A stretch of DNA of 64,000 bases from positions 8,105,001-8,169,000 of the forward strand of contig NZ_CP163443.1 in the NCBI RefSeq assembly GCF_041053055.1, in the 5' to 3' direction. A model generated the notes under the pieces. That model searched no databases. It saw only the letters and a program-made list of their open reading frames with translations, and had not been told where the DNA came from. How positions within the stretch are numbered: the stretch's first letter is position 1; each line of letters begins with the position of its first letter. This stretch comes from Streptomyces sp. R41. Its GTDB lineage: Bacteria; Actinomycetota; Actinomycetes; Streptomycetales; Streptomycetaceae. Shown piece after piece: positions 1 through 7,939 of this stretch. The position numbers and the translations under genes were made by a program.

Positions 1-1
1 G

Positions 2-1150
2 GCCGCCAACAAGGAGCTGGTGAAGGAGTGGAACGCGGCGCATCCGGACGTCAAGGTCGAGTATGTCCAGGGCAGTTGGGACAGCGTCCACGACCAGCTG
101 CTCACCTCCTTCGAGGGCGGTGAGGCGCCCGACATCATCCATGACGCCTCGGACGACCTCGCGGACTTCGCGTACGGCGGCTATCTTGCCGACCTGCGCG
201 AGCTGCTGCCCGATCGGCTCAAGTCCGACATCCCGCAGCACAGTTGGGAGACGGCGACCTTTGGGGGAGGGGTCTATGGCGTGCCGTTCCTCCAGGAGCC
301 GCGGGTCCTGATCGCCAACGCCAAGTGGCTGAACGAGTCGGGCGTCCGCGTCCCGACTCCCGAGCAGCCGTGGAGCTGGGACGAGTTCCGTACGATCGCC
401 AAGCAACTGAGCGGCAAGGGCAAGTACGGCGTCGCCTGGCCGCTCAAGGAGCCGGTCTCGGCGACGCTCAACCTCTCCCTCTCCACCGGCGGGCAGATGT
501 TCCACCGGGACGCGGACGGCAAGGTGACCGTCCGCTTCGACGCCGCCGACGAAGTGGTTCCGCGGACCGTGCACGACGAGGTGAACGCGGACGGGAGCGC
601 GTCCAGCGCGACGCTCGGAATGGGCGGGTCCGACACCCTGCCCGGGTTTTTCGGCGGCAAGTACGCGATGGTTCCGCTCGGCTTCTCCTACCGTCAGCAG
701 ATCGCGCAGCAGGCGCCGAAGGGCTTCGACTGGCAGGTGCTGCCCGCCCCGGCCGGCGCGGACGGACTGACCCAGGGCGTCAGCCCCCAGACCCTGTCCA
801 TCGCCCAGGACAGCCCGCACAAGAAGGAGGCCGCCGAGTTCATCGACTTCCTGCTTCAGCCGAAGAACATGGTCCGGCTCGCCCTCGGCGACTGGATGCT
901 GCCGACAGGGACACAGGCCCTGAAGGACCCCGCCCTGCACACCACCAAGGACGACTGGGCGACCGGCACCGCACTCGCCGCCCACCTCCGCTCGGCGCCC
1001 GCCCAGTCCGTACGCGGCTACCCGGAGTGGAAGGACAAGGTCGCGACGCCCGCGTTCCAGGAGTACTACAGCGGGGCGATCGGGTTGAGCGAGCTCCGCA
1101 GACGGCTGGTGAAGGACGGCAATCTGGTGCTGGCCCGCTATCAGCGCTGA
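2..1150 (+). CDS. ABC transporter sugar-binding lipoprotein (5' end outside window)
   Basis: This is the C-terminal 382 residues of an extracellular solute-binding protein of a carbohydrate ABC importer. The reading frame is open to the left window edge, so the signal peptide and true start lie outside; the first Met inside (base 20) is internal. Family hallmarks are the early segment ending EGGEAPDIIHDASDD, a central GVPFLQEPRVLIANAKWL substrate-pocket region, a PWSWDEFRTIAKQL segment, and a late KKEAAEFIDFLL helix typical of MalE/UgpB-type binding proteins. In the family the protein is lipid-anchored outside the membrane and delivers sugar to two permeases. Those permeases are not in this window and may lie upstream. 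Substrate unknown. Confidence 0.88.
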   Translation, partial: AANKELVKEWNAAHPDVKVEYVQGSWDSVHDQLLTSFEGGEAPDIIHDASDDLADFAYGGYLADLRELLPDRLKSDIPQHSWETATFGGGVYGVPFLQEPRVLIANAKWLNESGVRVPTPEQPWSWDEFRTIAKQLSGKGKYGVAWPLKEPVSATLNLSLSTGGQMFHRDADGKVTVRFDAADEVVPRTVHDEVNADGSASSATLGMGGSDTLPGFFGGKYAMVPLGFSYRQQIAQQAPKGFDWQVLPAPAGADGLTQGVSPQTLSIAQDSPHKKEAAEFIDFLLQPKNMVRLALGDWMLPTGTQALKDPALHTTKDDWATGTALAAHLRSAPAQSVRGYPEWKDKVATPAFQEYYSGAIGLSELRRRLVKDGNLVLARYQR

Positions 1151-1210
1151 GGCGACGGGCCGCACCGTGCGGCGGCCCATGGGAGCGGGCCGCCATGAAT
1201 ACGCTATGAT

Positions 1211-1370
1211 TGATCTTGAGCGAACCGCCGGAACTTTCCGCGGTGAGCCCGGCGTTGGTGGTCCAAGGAAAGACGTCCCGCTTCCTGCGGGGAGATGCAG
1301 GTGCAAGGCCTGCCCGGCGCTCCACACAGCCCCGCCCCCGGTGTTTCCGGGGGCGGGGCTGGTTTTTTCT
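1211..1370 (+). ncRNA. candidate structured small RNA or 3' UTR element
   Basis: About 160 nt of intergenic sequence that does not read as a gene and folds into four successive hairpins by eye. ACCGC pairs with GCGGT (1224-1228 with 1240-1244). CCCGC pairs with GCGGG (1277-1281 with 1287-1291). GCAGG pairs with CCTGC (1297-1301 with 1309-1313), giving a 5-bp stem with a 7-nt loop that resembles a tRNA T-arm. A long intrinsic terminator follows. A TATGAT hexamer at 1205-1210 could be a -10 box giving a start near 1217, but no good -35 is visible. I do not recognise the RNA family; it is not tmRNA, RNase P RNA, SRP RNA or a tRNA. It could also be the 3' UTR of the upstream gene. Confidence 0.4.
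1327..1368 (+). terminator. strong intrinsic terminator
   Basis: A perfect 15-bp GC stem (1327-1341 with 1347-1361) with a TGTTT loop is followed by GG and six T residues. It is oriented for + strand transcripts and closes the candidate RNA. On the minus strand the stem lacks a U-tract, although it lies just past the end of the TPR-like gene. Confidence 0.88.
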
Positions 1371-1382
1371 TGCGCCCTGGCG

Positions 1383-1823
1383 CTAAGCCCCTGCCTCCCA
1401 CAGCTCCGGACCTTTCCACCAGAGAGACTCCGGGGCGGCCTCGAAGGCCCGTCGGCCGAGTCCCGCCATCTCCTCACGCACGGCCAGCCCTTCGCGGCGC
1501 CGGCCCAGCTCGAACAGGGTTCCCTGGTACCACTGCAGGGCATCCAACAGGAGCGGCGCGTACTGGGGATCGGACTCGTCCAGCCCCCGCGCCGCTTCCA
1601 CGGCCTCCGTGTGCAGCACCAGCCTGGCCTCGGGCAGCTCGCGCACCGAACAGTCCCAACTGAGGCGCACCAGCGCTCTCGACAGCCGGGGCAGATACGT
1701 CGCCGGGCTCACCTGCGCGAGCACTCGGCAGGCGTCGATCTCCTGACGGGGACTCGGCCGCCCCGAGCTCAGCAGTACGTTCCGTGCTCGCAGTATCGCG
1801 TCCTGATCCACGTTCCCGTTCAT
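1383..1823 (-). CDS. TPR-like helical-repeat protein
   Basis: 146-aa cytoplasmic protein made almost entirely of amphipathic helices. Segments such as YAPLLLDALQWYQGTLFELG followed by RREGLAVREEMAGLGRRAFE look like tetratricopeptide helix pairs common in Streptomyces signalling proteins. The start was placed at MNGNVDQD rather than further upstream because GGGGGCGGGG lies just before this ATG. No catalytic motif is seen. Such short TPR proteins usually act as protein-interaction modules; the partner cannot be read from the context. It stands alone and faces the upstream terminator. An N-terminal extension of up to 29 codons is possible but of unlikely composition. Confidence 0.6.
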   Translation of the reverse strand: MNGNVDQDAILRARNVLLSSGRPSPRQEIDACRVLAQVSPATYLPRLSRALVRLSWDCSVRELPEARLVLHTEAVEAARGLDESDPQYAPLLLDALQWYQGTLFELGRRREGLAVREEMAGLGRRAFEAAPESLWWKGPELWEAGA

Positions 1824-1875
1824 GGCCCCGCCCCCAGTAACGCCCGCTCGGCCACTTGGCTCGAACGTGTATACG

Positions 1876-2082
1876 TCATTCGAGCCCGGGATGCGGCCCC
1901 GCCGGCACACGCGGCCGTGTGGCGAACTCGGACTCCGCCCCGAAGCGGGACTCCAGCGCGTCCGCGAGGTCGTTCAGCGCCCCCATCGGTGTACGGGGCA
2001 TGCCGGGCATTGCTCCGACTTCGCGCGTGACGGCGCCCCACCAGCGCTTGGCGGACAGCGTCCCACCGGCCTGTCGCGGCAA
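1876..2082 (-). CDS. small hypothetical protein, possibly a gene remnant
   Basis: 68 codons. The C-terminal 40 (MPRTPMGALNDLADALESRF onward) show normal Streptomyces codon bias, while the N-terminal part does not look convincing. No domain recognised. The frame ends 52 nt upstream of the TPR-like gene on the same strand, so the two could be cotranscribed. It may equally be the leftover C-terminus of a lost gene. Low confidence. Confidence 0.25.
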   Translation of the reverse strand: MPRQAGGTLSAKRWWGAVTREVGAMPGMPRTPMGALNDLADALESRFGAESEFATRPRVPAGPHPGLE

Positions 2083-2151
2083 TCGTCCCGCCGGCGTACC
2101 GCGGACAGCGTCCCGCAGCCGTGCGCGTCACGCCGTGCGTGGGAAATCAGA

Positions 2152-2181
2152 TTGCACGAGACGTCTCGTCTCGTCTAACCT
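2152..2181 (+). promoter_or_regulatory. mgt promoter with palindromic operator
   Basis: TTGCAC (2152-2157) and TAACCT (2176-2181) are separated by 18 bp and fit a primary-sigma promoter. The predicted start falls on the A of the mgt ATG at 2188, so the transcript would be leaderless. A perfect 12-bp palindrome CGAGACGTCTCG (2157-2168) followed by CTCGTCTCGTC lies between the two boxes, a usual position for a repressor site. No repressor gene is adjacent. Confidence 0.55.
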
Positions 2182-2187
2182 CATCGC

Positions 2188-3387
2188 ATGACCACCCGAC
2201 GCGCCCATATCGCCATGTTCTCCATCGCTGCCCACGGCCATGTGAACCCGAGCATCGACGTGATCCGGGAGCTCGTGGCACGCGGGCACCGCGTCACGTA
2301 CGCGATTCCGCCCGCCTTCGCCGAGAAGATCGCCGAGACCGGGGCCGAGCCGAAACCGTGGAACTCGACGCTGCCCACCGGCGACGACCCGGATGCGTGG
2401 GGGACCGAGCTGATCGACAACATCGAGCCGTTCCTGACGGACGCGCTGCAGGCCGAGCCGCAGCTCGCGGCGGCGTACGCCGGCGACGAACCGGATCTGG
2501 TGCTGTACGACATCACGGCGTACCCGGCCCGGGTCCTCGCGCACCGCTGGGGCGTCCCGATCGTGCAGCTCTCGCCGAACCTCGTGGCCTGGGAGGGGTA
2601 CGAGGAGGAGGTCGGCAAGCCGATGTTCGAGCCGCTGAAGCGGACCCCGCGCGGCAAGGCGTTCTACGAGACCTTCGCCCGCTGGATCGCAGAGAACGGC
2701 ATGGACCTGAGAGTCGAGGACTTCATGGGCCGACCCGACCGCTGCCTCGTCCTCATCCCCAGGGTCCTGCAGCCGAACGCGGATCGCGTCGACGAGAAGC
2801 GCTACACCTTCGTCGGCGCCTGCCAGGGCGACCGCGCCGCGCAGGGGGACTGGCGGCGGCCCGTCGACGCCGAGAAGGTGCTGCTCGTGTCGCTGGGTTC
2901 CAGTTTCACCAAGCAGCCAGGCTTCTACCGCGAGTGCGTCAAGGCCTTCGGCGATCTGCCGGGCTGGCATGTCGTGCTGCAGATCGGGAAGTTCGTCGAT
3001 CCGTCAGAGCTGGGTGAGGTGCCCGGCAATGTGGAGGTGCACCCGTGGGTGCCACAGCTGTCGGTGCTGCGGCAGGCCGACGCGTTCATCACGCACGCGG
3101 GGGCGGGCGGCAGCCAGGAGGGGCTGGCCACCGGCACGCCGATGGTCGCCGTACCGCAGGCCGTCGACCAGTTCGGCAACGCCGACATGCTCCAGGCGCT
3201 CGGCGTCGCCCGCCACGTACCGATGGAGGAGGTCACCGCCGACACCCTGCGCGAGGCCGTCCTCGCCGTCGCCGACGATCCCGAGGTGGCACGCCGCCTG
3301 CACGAGATCCGGGAACAGATGGCACAGGAGGGCGGCACACGACGGGCGGCCGACCTCATCGAGGCCGAGCTGCCGACGGGGGAGTAG
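2188..3387 (+). CDS. mgt: macrolide glycosyltransferase (Mgt/OleD family)
   Basis: 399-aa GT-B fold UDP-sugar glycosyltransferase, co-linear with Streptomyces OleD/Mgt enzymes that glucosylate the 2'-OH of macrolide desosamine and so inactivate the drug in the cytoplasm. The N-terminal acceptor domain has the AHGHVNP motif with the catalytic His (His18, equivalent to OleD His19). The C-terminal donor-binding segment [20 protein letters not shown] followed by GGSQEGL and VDQFGNADM is the UDP-sugar pocket. Length and start agree with OleD. Transcription is probably leaderless. No macrolide biosynthesis genes are nearby, so a resistance or xenobiotic-glycosylation role is inferred; OleD relatives accept many aglycones. 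Confidence 0.95.
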   Translation: MTTRRAHIAMFSIAAHGHVNPSIDVIRELVARGHRVTYAIPPAFAEKIAETGAEPKPWNSTLPTGDDPDAWGTELIDNIEPFLTDALQAEPQLAAAYAGDEPDLVLYDITAYPARVLAHRWGVPIVQLSPNLVAWEGYEEEVGKPMFEPLKRTPRGKAFYETFARWIAENGMDLRVEDFMGRPDRCLVLIPRVLQPNADRVDEKRYTFVGACQGDRAAQGDWRRPVDAEKVLLVSLGSSFTKQPGFYRECVKAFGDLPGWHVVLQIGKFVDPSELGEVPGNVEVHPWVPQLSVLRQADAFITHAGAGGSQEGLATGTPMVAVPQAVDQFGNADMLQALGVARHVPMEEVTADTLREAVLAVADDPEVARRLHEIREQMAQEGGTRRAADLIEAELPTGE

Positions 3388-3460
3388 GACCTCATCGGGG
3401 CCCAGCTGCCGACCGGGCCGTAGGCCCCACCTCGAGGCCGGGCTGCCCCCGGAGGCATGA
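3352..3460 (+). repeat. three tandem copies of the mgt 3' end
   Basis: The last 36 nt of mgt ([15 protein letters not shown]) are followed immediately by a 36-nt imperfect copy reading DLIGAQLPTGP-stop, then a more degenerate 37-nt third copy reading LEAGLPPEA-stop in another frame. Each unit ends in its own stop codon, so the copies are untranslated. Most parsimoniously this is an old tandem duplication of the gene terminus. Confidence 0.75.
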
Positions 3461-3462
3461 GG

Positions 3463-3503
3463 AAAGGGCCTGTTGGCCCCCGGGGGGATCCAACAGGCCC
3501 TTT
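3463..3503. terminator. bidirectional terminator between mgt and mmpL
   Basis: A 14-bp perfect inverted repeat, AAAGGGCCTGTTGG (3463-3476) with CCAACAGGCCCTTT (3490-3503), sits between two convergent genes. The A/T ends of the arms give a short U-run in both directions, which suits a shared terminator. Confidence 0.8.
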
Positions 3504-3514
3504 CGCGGCAGGAG

Positions 3515-5761
3515 TTACACCCCGGCCCGCTCACCCTCCCGGGCGGCCGGCGGCAACACGGCCTCCGGCGCCTCGTCGTGCGTGAGGTCCGGCAGCCGGT
3601 TCAGCCACTTCGGCAGATACCAGTTGCGCTCGCCGAGCAGGGCCATCACGGCGGGGAGCAGCACACCCCGGATGATCGTCGCGTCGATGAGCACCGCGGC
3701 GGCCAGGCCCACACCCATCTGCTTCATGGACTGCATGGACAGCGTCCCGAAGATGGCGAACACGGCGACCATGATGACCGCGGCGCTGGTGACGACACCG
3801 GCCGTGGTCACCACCCCGTGCCGGATCGCCTCCTTGGTGCTGCGGCCGCGCAGCCGGGCCTCACGGATCCGCGAGACCACGAACACGTGGTAGTCCATCG
3901 AGAGCCCGAAGAGGATCACGAAGAGGAACAGCGGCAGCCAGGTGACGATGGCGCCCACACCCTCCGCGCCCACCAGCGACGCGCCCCAGCCGTGCTGGAA
4001 GACGGCGACGAGGATGCCGTAGGCGGCGCCCACCGACAGCAGGTTGAGTGCGATCGAGGTGATCGCGACCGTCAGAGAGCGGAACGACAGGAGCATCAGC
4101 AGGAAGGCGAAGACCACGACGAACGCGAAGACCGGGACGACGGAGCCGACCAGCTGGTCGTTGAAGTCGTGCGATCCCGCGACCTGTCCGGTGATCGGCG
4201 CCTGGACCCCGTCGACCTTGCCGAGCGTGTCGGGCCGCACCTTGTCGCGCAGCAGCCCCAGGCTCTTCTCCGCCTTGTCCTGATCGGATCCGCCGACCAG
4301 CGGCACGTACACGAAGGCGACGTTCTGCGCGTCGTGCACCTTGATGTCGACCGGACCGCGCGAGGCGCCCGAACTGATCGCCTGCTCACGGAAGTCGGCG
4401 AGCGCGGACTTCACGTCGGCGGCGTTGATGTCGTTCGCCTTGACGATCACCTCGGCCGGCTCGGAGCCGCCGGGGAAGGCGTCGTTGACGCGGTTGTACG
4501 TACCCACGATGGGCAGCGAGTTGCCGAACTCCTGGTCCAGCGTGAGGTTCTGGGTCTTCATGCCGACCGCGGGAGCCGCGATGGCGAGCAGCGCACCGGA
4601 CGCGACCACGACGGAAACAACGGGCTTGGCCAGCACGCCCCGCAGGACGGCCGTCCAGAACCGGCTCTCTCCGTTGCCCTTGCGACGCCGCCGCCGGCTC
4701 AGGAACGGAATCCGCCCCTTCTCGACCCGCTCGCCGAGCAGCGAGAGCAGCGCGGGCAGGACGGTGACCGAACCGACCATGGCGACCGCCACGACCATCA
4801 GCGAGGCCAGGCCCATCGCCTCGAACTCGGCGAGCCCGGTGAAGAGCATGCCCGCCATCGCCACGCACACGGTGACACCGGAGACGATGATGGCGCGGCC
4901 ACTGGTCGCGGCGGCGATCCGCAGCGCGGTACCGGCGTCCCGCCCCGCTTCGCGCTCCTCGCGCTCACGGCGCAGATAGAACAGGCAGTAGTCGACGCCG
5001 ACGGCCAGACCGACCAGGAGCATCACGGAGTTGGCGGTGTCGCTCATCGGCATCACATGGCTGACGACGCCCATCAGGCCCATCGTCGCCATGATCGCGG
5101 TGATGGCCAGCGCCACCGGCAGCAGCGCGGCCACCAGCGCGCCGAAGGCGATCAGCAGAATACCGAGGGCCACCGGCACCGCAGAGAGCTCGGCCTTCTG
5201 GAAGTCGTCGCCGAACGCGTCGTCGTACTGCTTCATCATGCTGGCGCCGCCGATCTCCTCGATCCGCAGCCCCGAGTGGTCCTTCTGCACGCCCTTGACG
5301 GCGTTCAGTACGGGCTCGACCCGGTCGCCCGCGGTCTCCGAGTCGCCGCGCATGTCGAACTGCACGAGCGCGCTGCGGCCGTCCTTCGAGATCGTCTTCG
5401 TGTCGTACGGCGACGTCACGCCCGTGACCTTGCCGGTGGACTCGACCGCCTTGACGACGGCGACGACGGCGTTCTTGAACTCGGCGTCCGTGGCCTTGGT
5501 GTTCGCGTCCTTCGCCTGGATCAGGACGGTCTCACTGGCCGGTTCCTTGATGTCGGCGTCTTCGATGATCTTGGCGGCGGTGTGCGTCTCGCCCTTGAGC
5601 TGGTCGCTCTCCTTGACGTCGACGCGGCCCGCCGCCGAGCCGAGCCCCATCGCCAGGACGACGAACAGCACCCAGATTCCGACGGCCGCCCATCGGTGCC
5701 GGGCGCTCCAGCCGCCTGCCCGGGCGGCGATGCCCCGCACCCGTGTATCTCCGTTCCCCAT
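3515..5761 (-). CDS. MMPL family RND transporter
   Basis: 748-aa integral membrane exporter of the MmpL/RND class. A short cytoplasmic N-terminus precedes the first membrane span (WAAVGIWVLFVVLAMGLGSA), a large extracytoplasmic domain follows, then a block of five spans with the GVDYCLFYLRREREE motif. A charged linker, a second extracytoplasmic domain and a second five-span block with GLSMDYHVFVVSRIREA complete the duplicated MMPL layout. The proton-relay Asp of each GxxxDY motif is present. Start taken at MGNGDTRV because AAGGGGG lies upstream. Family members export lipids, siderophores or drugs using proton motive force; substrate unknown here. No TetR or MarR gene is adjacent. Confidence 0.93.
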   Translation of the reverse strand: MGNGDTRVRGIAARAGGWSARHRWAAVGIWVLFVVLAMGLGSAAGRVDVKESDQLKGETHTAAKIIEDADIKEPASETVLIQAKDANTKATDAEFKNAVVAVVKAVESTGKVTGVTSPYDTKTISKDGRSALVQFDMRGDSETAGDRVEPVLNAVKGVQKDHSGLRIEEIGGASMMKQYDDAFGDDFQKAELSAVPVALGILLIAFGALVAALLPVALAITAIMATMGLMGVVSHVMPMSDTANSVMLLVGLAVGVDYCLFYLRREREEREAGRDAGTALRIAAATSGRAIIVSGVTVCVAMAGMLFTGLAEFEAMGLASLMVVAVAMVGSVTVLPALLSLLGERVEKGRIPFLSRRRRRKGNGESRFWTAVLRGVLAKPVVSVVVASGALLAIAAPAVGMKTQNLTLDQEFGNSLPIVGTYNRVNDAFPGGSEPAEVIVKANDINAADVKSALADFREQAISSGASRGPVDIKVHDAQNVAFVYVPLVGGSDQDKAEKSLGLLRDKVRPDTLGKVDGVQAPITGQVAGSHDFNDQLVGSVVPVFAFVVVFAFLLMLLSFRSLTVAITSIALNLLSVGAAYGILVAVFQHGWGASLVGAEGVGAIVTWLPLFLFVILFGLSMDYHVFVVSRIREARLRGRSTKEAIRHGVVTTAGVVTSAAVIMVAVFAIFGTLSMQSMKQMGVGLAAAVLIDATIIRGVLLPAVMALLGERNWYLPKWLNRLPDLTHDEAPEAVLPPAAREGERAGV

Positions 5762-5993
5762 GACGGGCCAGCCCCCTTGTGCGCGGTGACAGCCCCCTGC
5801 CGCCACCTTTCGTTATGAAGGTATGGGCCGGATAAGAGCGTCTCGTCGTGCTGCCTGGTGAACCCCCGAAGCTGCGACTCCTCCCCTCGGACCCCGGCGT
5901 CTCCGCACTGGGGAGGATGGAAGCCCCTTACACGTAACGGGACTTCTCGGGGATGTGGATCAGGGTGTCCGTTCTGTCGGGTGGAGTCCTCTT

Positions 5994-6157
5994 TATTATT
6001 TCGAAGGGTTGTTGATTAAGTCACAGCTCTATGTAGGTGTTGAACTGTGCGGGCCGATCGGCCAAGGTTTCGTGCCAACCCGCAGGTAACTTTCGGTGCG
6101 GGCCGCGGTCGTCGCGCCCACCCCCACGGGGCGCGACGACCGCTTTATGGTGTGCGG
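5994..6157 (+). promoter_or_regulatory. AT-rich promoter island, hairpin and leaderless -10 box
   Basis: In the 396-bp gap between mmpL and the DUF1697 gene, bases 5990-6035 are unusually AT-rich for this genome (TATTAT at 5994-5999, TATGTA at 6030-6035). A structured stretch ends in a perfect 12-bp inverted repeat (6108-6119 with 6129-6140, 9-nt loop). TATGGT at 6146-6151 lies 6 nt before the DUF1697 ATG and would give a leaderless mRNA. The hairpin with a weak CGCTTTAT tail may end a short transcript from the AT-rich island. Confidence 0.4.
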
Positions 6158-6706
6158 ATGACGACGACGTACGCGGCGCTGTTGCGCGGGATCAATGTGG
6201 GCGGCGCCAAGAAGGTGCCGATGGCCGAACTGCGCACCCTGATCGAGGGACTCGGCCTCGGCGACGTACGCACGTATCTCCAAAGCGGCAACGCGGTGTT
6301 CAGCAGCGACCACGGCGACGAGGAGTCCCTCGCCGTGGAGCTCGCCCACGCCATCGAGAAGCACTTCGGCTTCACCGTCGGCGTGCTGGTGCGCGACCAC
6401 GCCTACTTGAAGGCCGTACGGGAGGCATGCCCGTTCCCGGCCGCCGAACTGGAGGCCAAGCAGCTGCACGCCACCTACTTCTCCGGTCCCGTCGACGCCG
6501 AGCGCTTCGCCTCGGTCGACCAATCGGCCTTCCTCCCGGAGGAGTTCCGCCTCGGCGACCGCGTCCTGTACCTGTACGCCCCCGACGGCCTCGGACGCTC
6601 CAAGCTGGCGGAAGCCTTGTCGAAGCCGCGACTGCTGAAGGGCATCACCGCCACCACCCGCAACTGGAACACCGTCGTCAAACTGGAGGAGATGACCGGT
6701 GCTTGA
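6158..6706 (+). CDS. DUF1697 family protein
   Basis: 182-aa soluble protein starting YAALLRGINVGGAKKVPM, the diagnostic N-terminus of DUF1697, with the RTYLQSGNAVFSS segment near residue 45. Family function is unknown; members are small alpha/beta proteins common in soil bacteria. The ATG was chosen because TATGGT lies 6 nt upstream (leaderless arrangement) and because family members begin here; upstream in-frame codons are non-conserved. The C-terminus overlaps the next gene by 8 nt, so the two are probably translationally coupled. Confidence 0.85.
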   Translation: MTTTYAALLRGINVGGAKKVPMAELRTLIEGLGLGDVRTYLQSGNAVFSSDHGDEESLAVELAHAIEKHFGFTVGVLVRDHAYLKAVREACPFPAAELEAKQLHATYFSGPVDAERFASVDQSAFLPEEFRLGDRVLYLYAPDGLGRSKLAEALSKPRLLKGITATTRNWNTVVKLEEMTGA

Positions 6707-7073
6707 GCGCGACGCCGCGGTCGAGGCCGCCATCGAGGGCGAGCTGCGTCTGCTCGACCCGGAGATCCGCCGCTCGCCCGAACTCGTCGGCGCGCTCCTG
6801 CACCCCGACTTCCATGAGTTCGGCGCTTCGGGCCGGATCTGGGACCGCGCCTCGATCATCGCCTCGCTGGCCGGCGAGAACGAATCCGGGGCCCGGCCCA
6901 GCACCACCTCGCACATGAAGGGTGTCCAGCTCGCGTCCGACCTGGTCCACCTCACCTTCGACACCGACAACAACGGCCTCCGGGCGCACCGGAGTTCACT
7001 GTGGCGGCTCACCGAGGAGGGGTGGCTGCTGTACTTCCACCAGGGGACGCCGCACGGCTCCGACGCAGCGTGA
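6699..7073 (+). CDS. DUF4440 / NTF2-like protein
   Basis: 124-aa protein with the cone-shaped NTF2-like fold signature of DUF4440: an N-terminal helix (ERDAAVEAAIEGELRLLDPE), the PELVGALLHPDFHEFGASGR segment and a C-terminal SSLWRLTEEGWLLYFHQGTP strand pair. Starts at GTG inside the end of the DUF1697 gene. Members include small enzymes and ligand-binding proteins; no catalytic residues can be assigned. Its last 65 nt overlap the convergent transglutaminase-like gene tail to tail. Confidence 0.8.
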   Translation: MLERDAAVEAAIEGELRLLDPEIRRSPELVGALLHPDFHEFGASGRIWDRASIIASLAGENESGARPSTTSHMKGVQLASDLVHLTFDTDNNGLRAHRSSLWRLTEEGWLLYFHQGTPHGSDAA

Positions 7074-7905
7074 CCTTTCGTACGCCGGCGTAGGTCGTGT
7101 ACGAGGTGATCTCGTCCGGGACGGTGAGACGGGGGTCCTTGTACAGCTGTCGCAGCTCGTCCTCGGATCGGGTCGCCGCGACGGTGTCGGTCAGGGTGAT
7201 GTCGGCCTCGGTGAGGGCCGTGTCGTCGAGGATCTCGGGGCCCCAGCCGTCCCAGGGGAGCACCTCGACGCCGCCCAGGGCGGCCAGGTCGTGCAGGACG
7301 TTGCCCCGCACGAACCACAGGCCTTTGAGGCCGAGCCAGCTGACCCCGAAGGTGGCGGGGTCGGCGCGCCCGGCCCGGCACTCCCGCCAGGCCTGACCCG
7401 CCACGACGAACCGGTCCCTGGGCACGTCCAGCGGGTCGAAGTCCACGTCGTACGGGCCGTACGCGATCTGCGCGTCCGCGAGCCGCCAACTGCCGTCCGG
7501 CAGGCGGTACTCGGTGACCCAGTGGTCCTCGTGGAAGCCCTCGGTGAAGTACGTGGCGAATCCGCAGCGCAGCCGGGCCGGTGTACCGGTCGCCCGCAGC
7601 AGCGAGCACAGCAGCAGGGAGAAGTCGCGGCAGGTCCCGACGAACCGTTCCTCCGGCTCCCGCCGCTGGTTCAGGGGCCGGTCGGCGCGCTCCCGCAGGA
7701 TCCGCAGCACTTCCGTCACGTACCGTGACTCGGCGTCCTCGGCCAGTCGCGGCTCGGGGATGGCGTACGCGAAGAGGTCGCCCTCGCCCCGGTGGATGAT
7801 CACATCCCTTACGACATGGGCGAGTCCGCCGAGATCCCTGGGAAGCCCGCTCACATCGAGGTCACCGGGATCGCTATACGCGCTCTGCGTCAGATAGAGG
7901 TCCAT
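7009..7905 (-). CDS. transglutaminase-like domain protein
   Basis: 298-aa cytoplasmic protein with a transglutaminase-like cysteine-protease fold. The catalytic Cys is in GTCRDFSLLLCSLLRATG, the His in EDHWVTEYRL and the Asp in WRLADAQ, in canonical order. Start set at MDLYLTQS because GAGGG lies 8 nt upstream and this leaves a 34-nt gap after the neighbouring gene; a GTG at 7986 would add 27 residues and overlap that gene. Bacterial members are proteases, peptide-cleaving enzymes or amide-forming enzymes; the substrate is unknown. The 3' end overlaps the DUF4440 gene antisense. Confidence 0.8.
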   Translation of the reverse strand: MDLYLTQSAYSDPGDLDVSGLPRDLGGLAHVVRDVIIHRGEGDLFAYAIPEPRLAEDAESRYVTEVLRILRERADRPLNQRREPEERFVGTCRDFSLLLCSLLRATGTPARLRCGFATYFTEGFHEDHWVTEYRLPDGSWRLADAQIAYGPYDVDFDPLDVPRDRFVVAGQAWRECRAGRADPATFGVSWLGLKGLWFVRGNVLHDLAALGGVEVLPWDGWGPEILDDTALTEADITLTDTVAATRSEDELRQLYKDPRLTVPDEITSYTTYAGVRKVTLRRSRAASPGGSTAATPPR

Positions 7906-7939
7906 GTCCAGGACCCTCGGGTCTGCCCCAGGGGCAAGG

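Noticed and set aside
1295-1315. tRNA-like T-arm hairpin GCAGG/CCTGC
   Set aside because: No matching acceptor stem, D-arm or anticodon arm can be drawn around it, so it is not a tRNA gene.
1205-1368. cobalamin or other riboswitch
   Set aside because: No conserved riboswitch core motif is recognisable, and the downstream gene is on the opposite strand.
3473-5818. 781-codon open frame on the + strand opposite the MMPL gene
   Set aside because: It is His/Arg/Asp-rich nonsense created by high GC antisense to a clear MMPL protein with membrane spans and family motifs.
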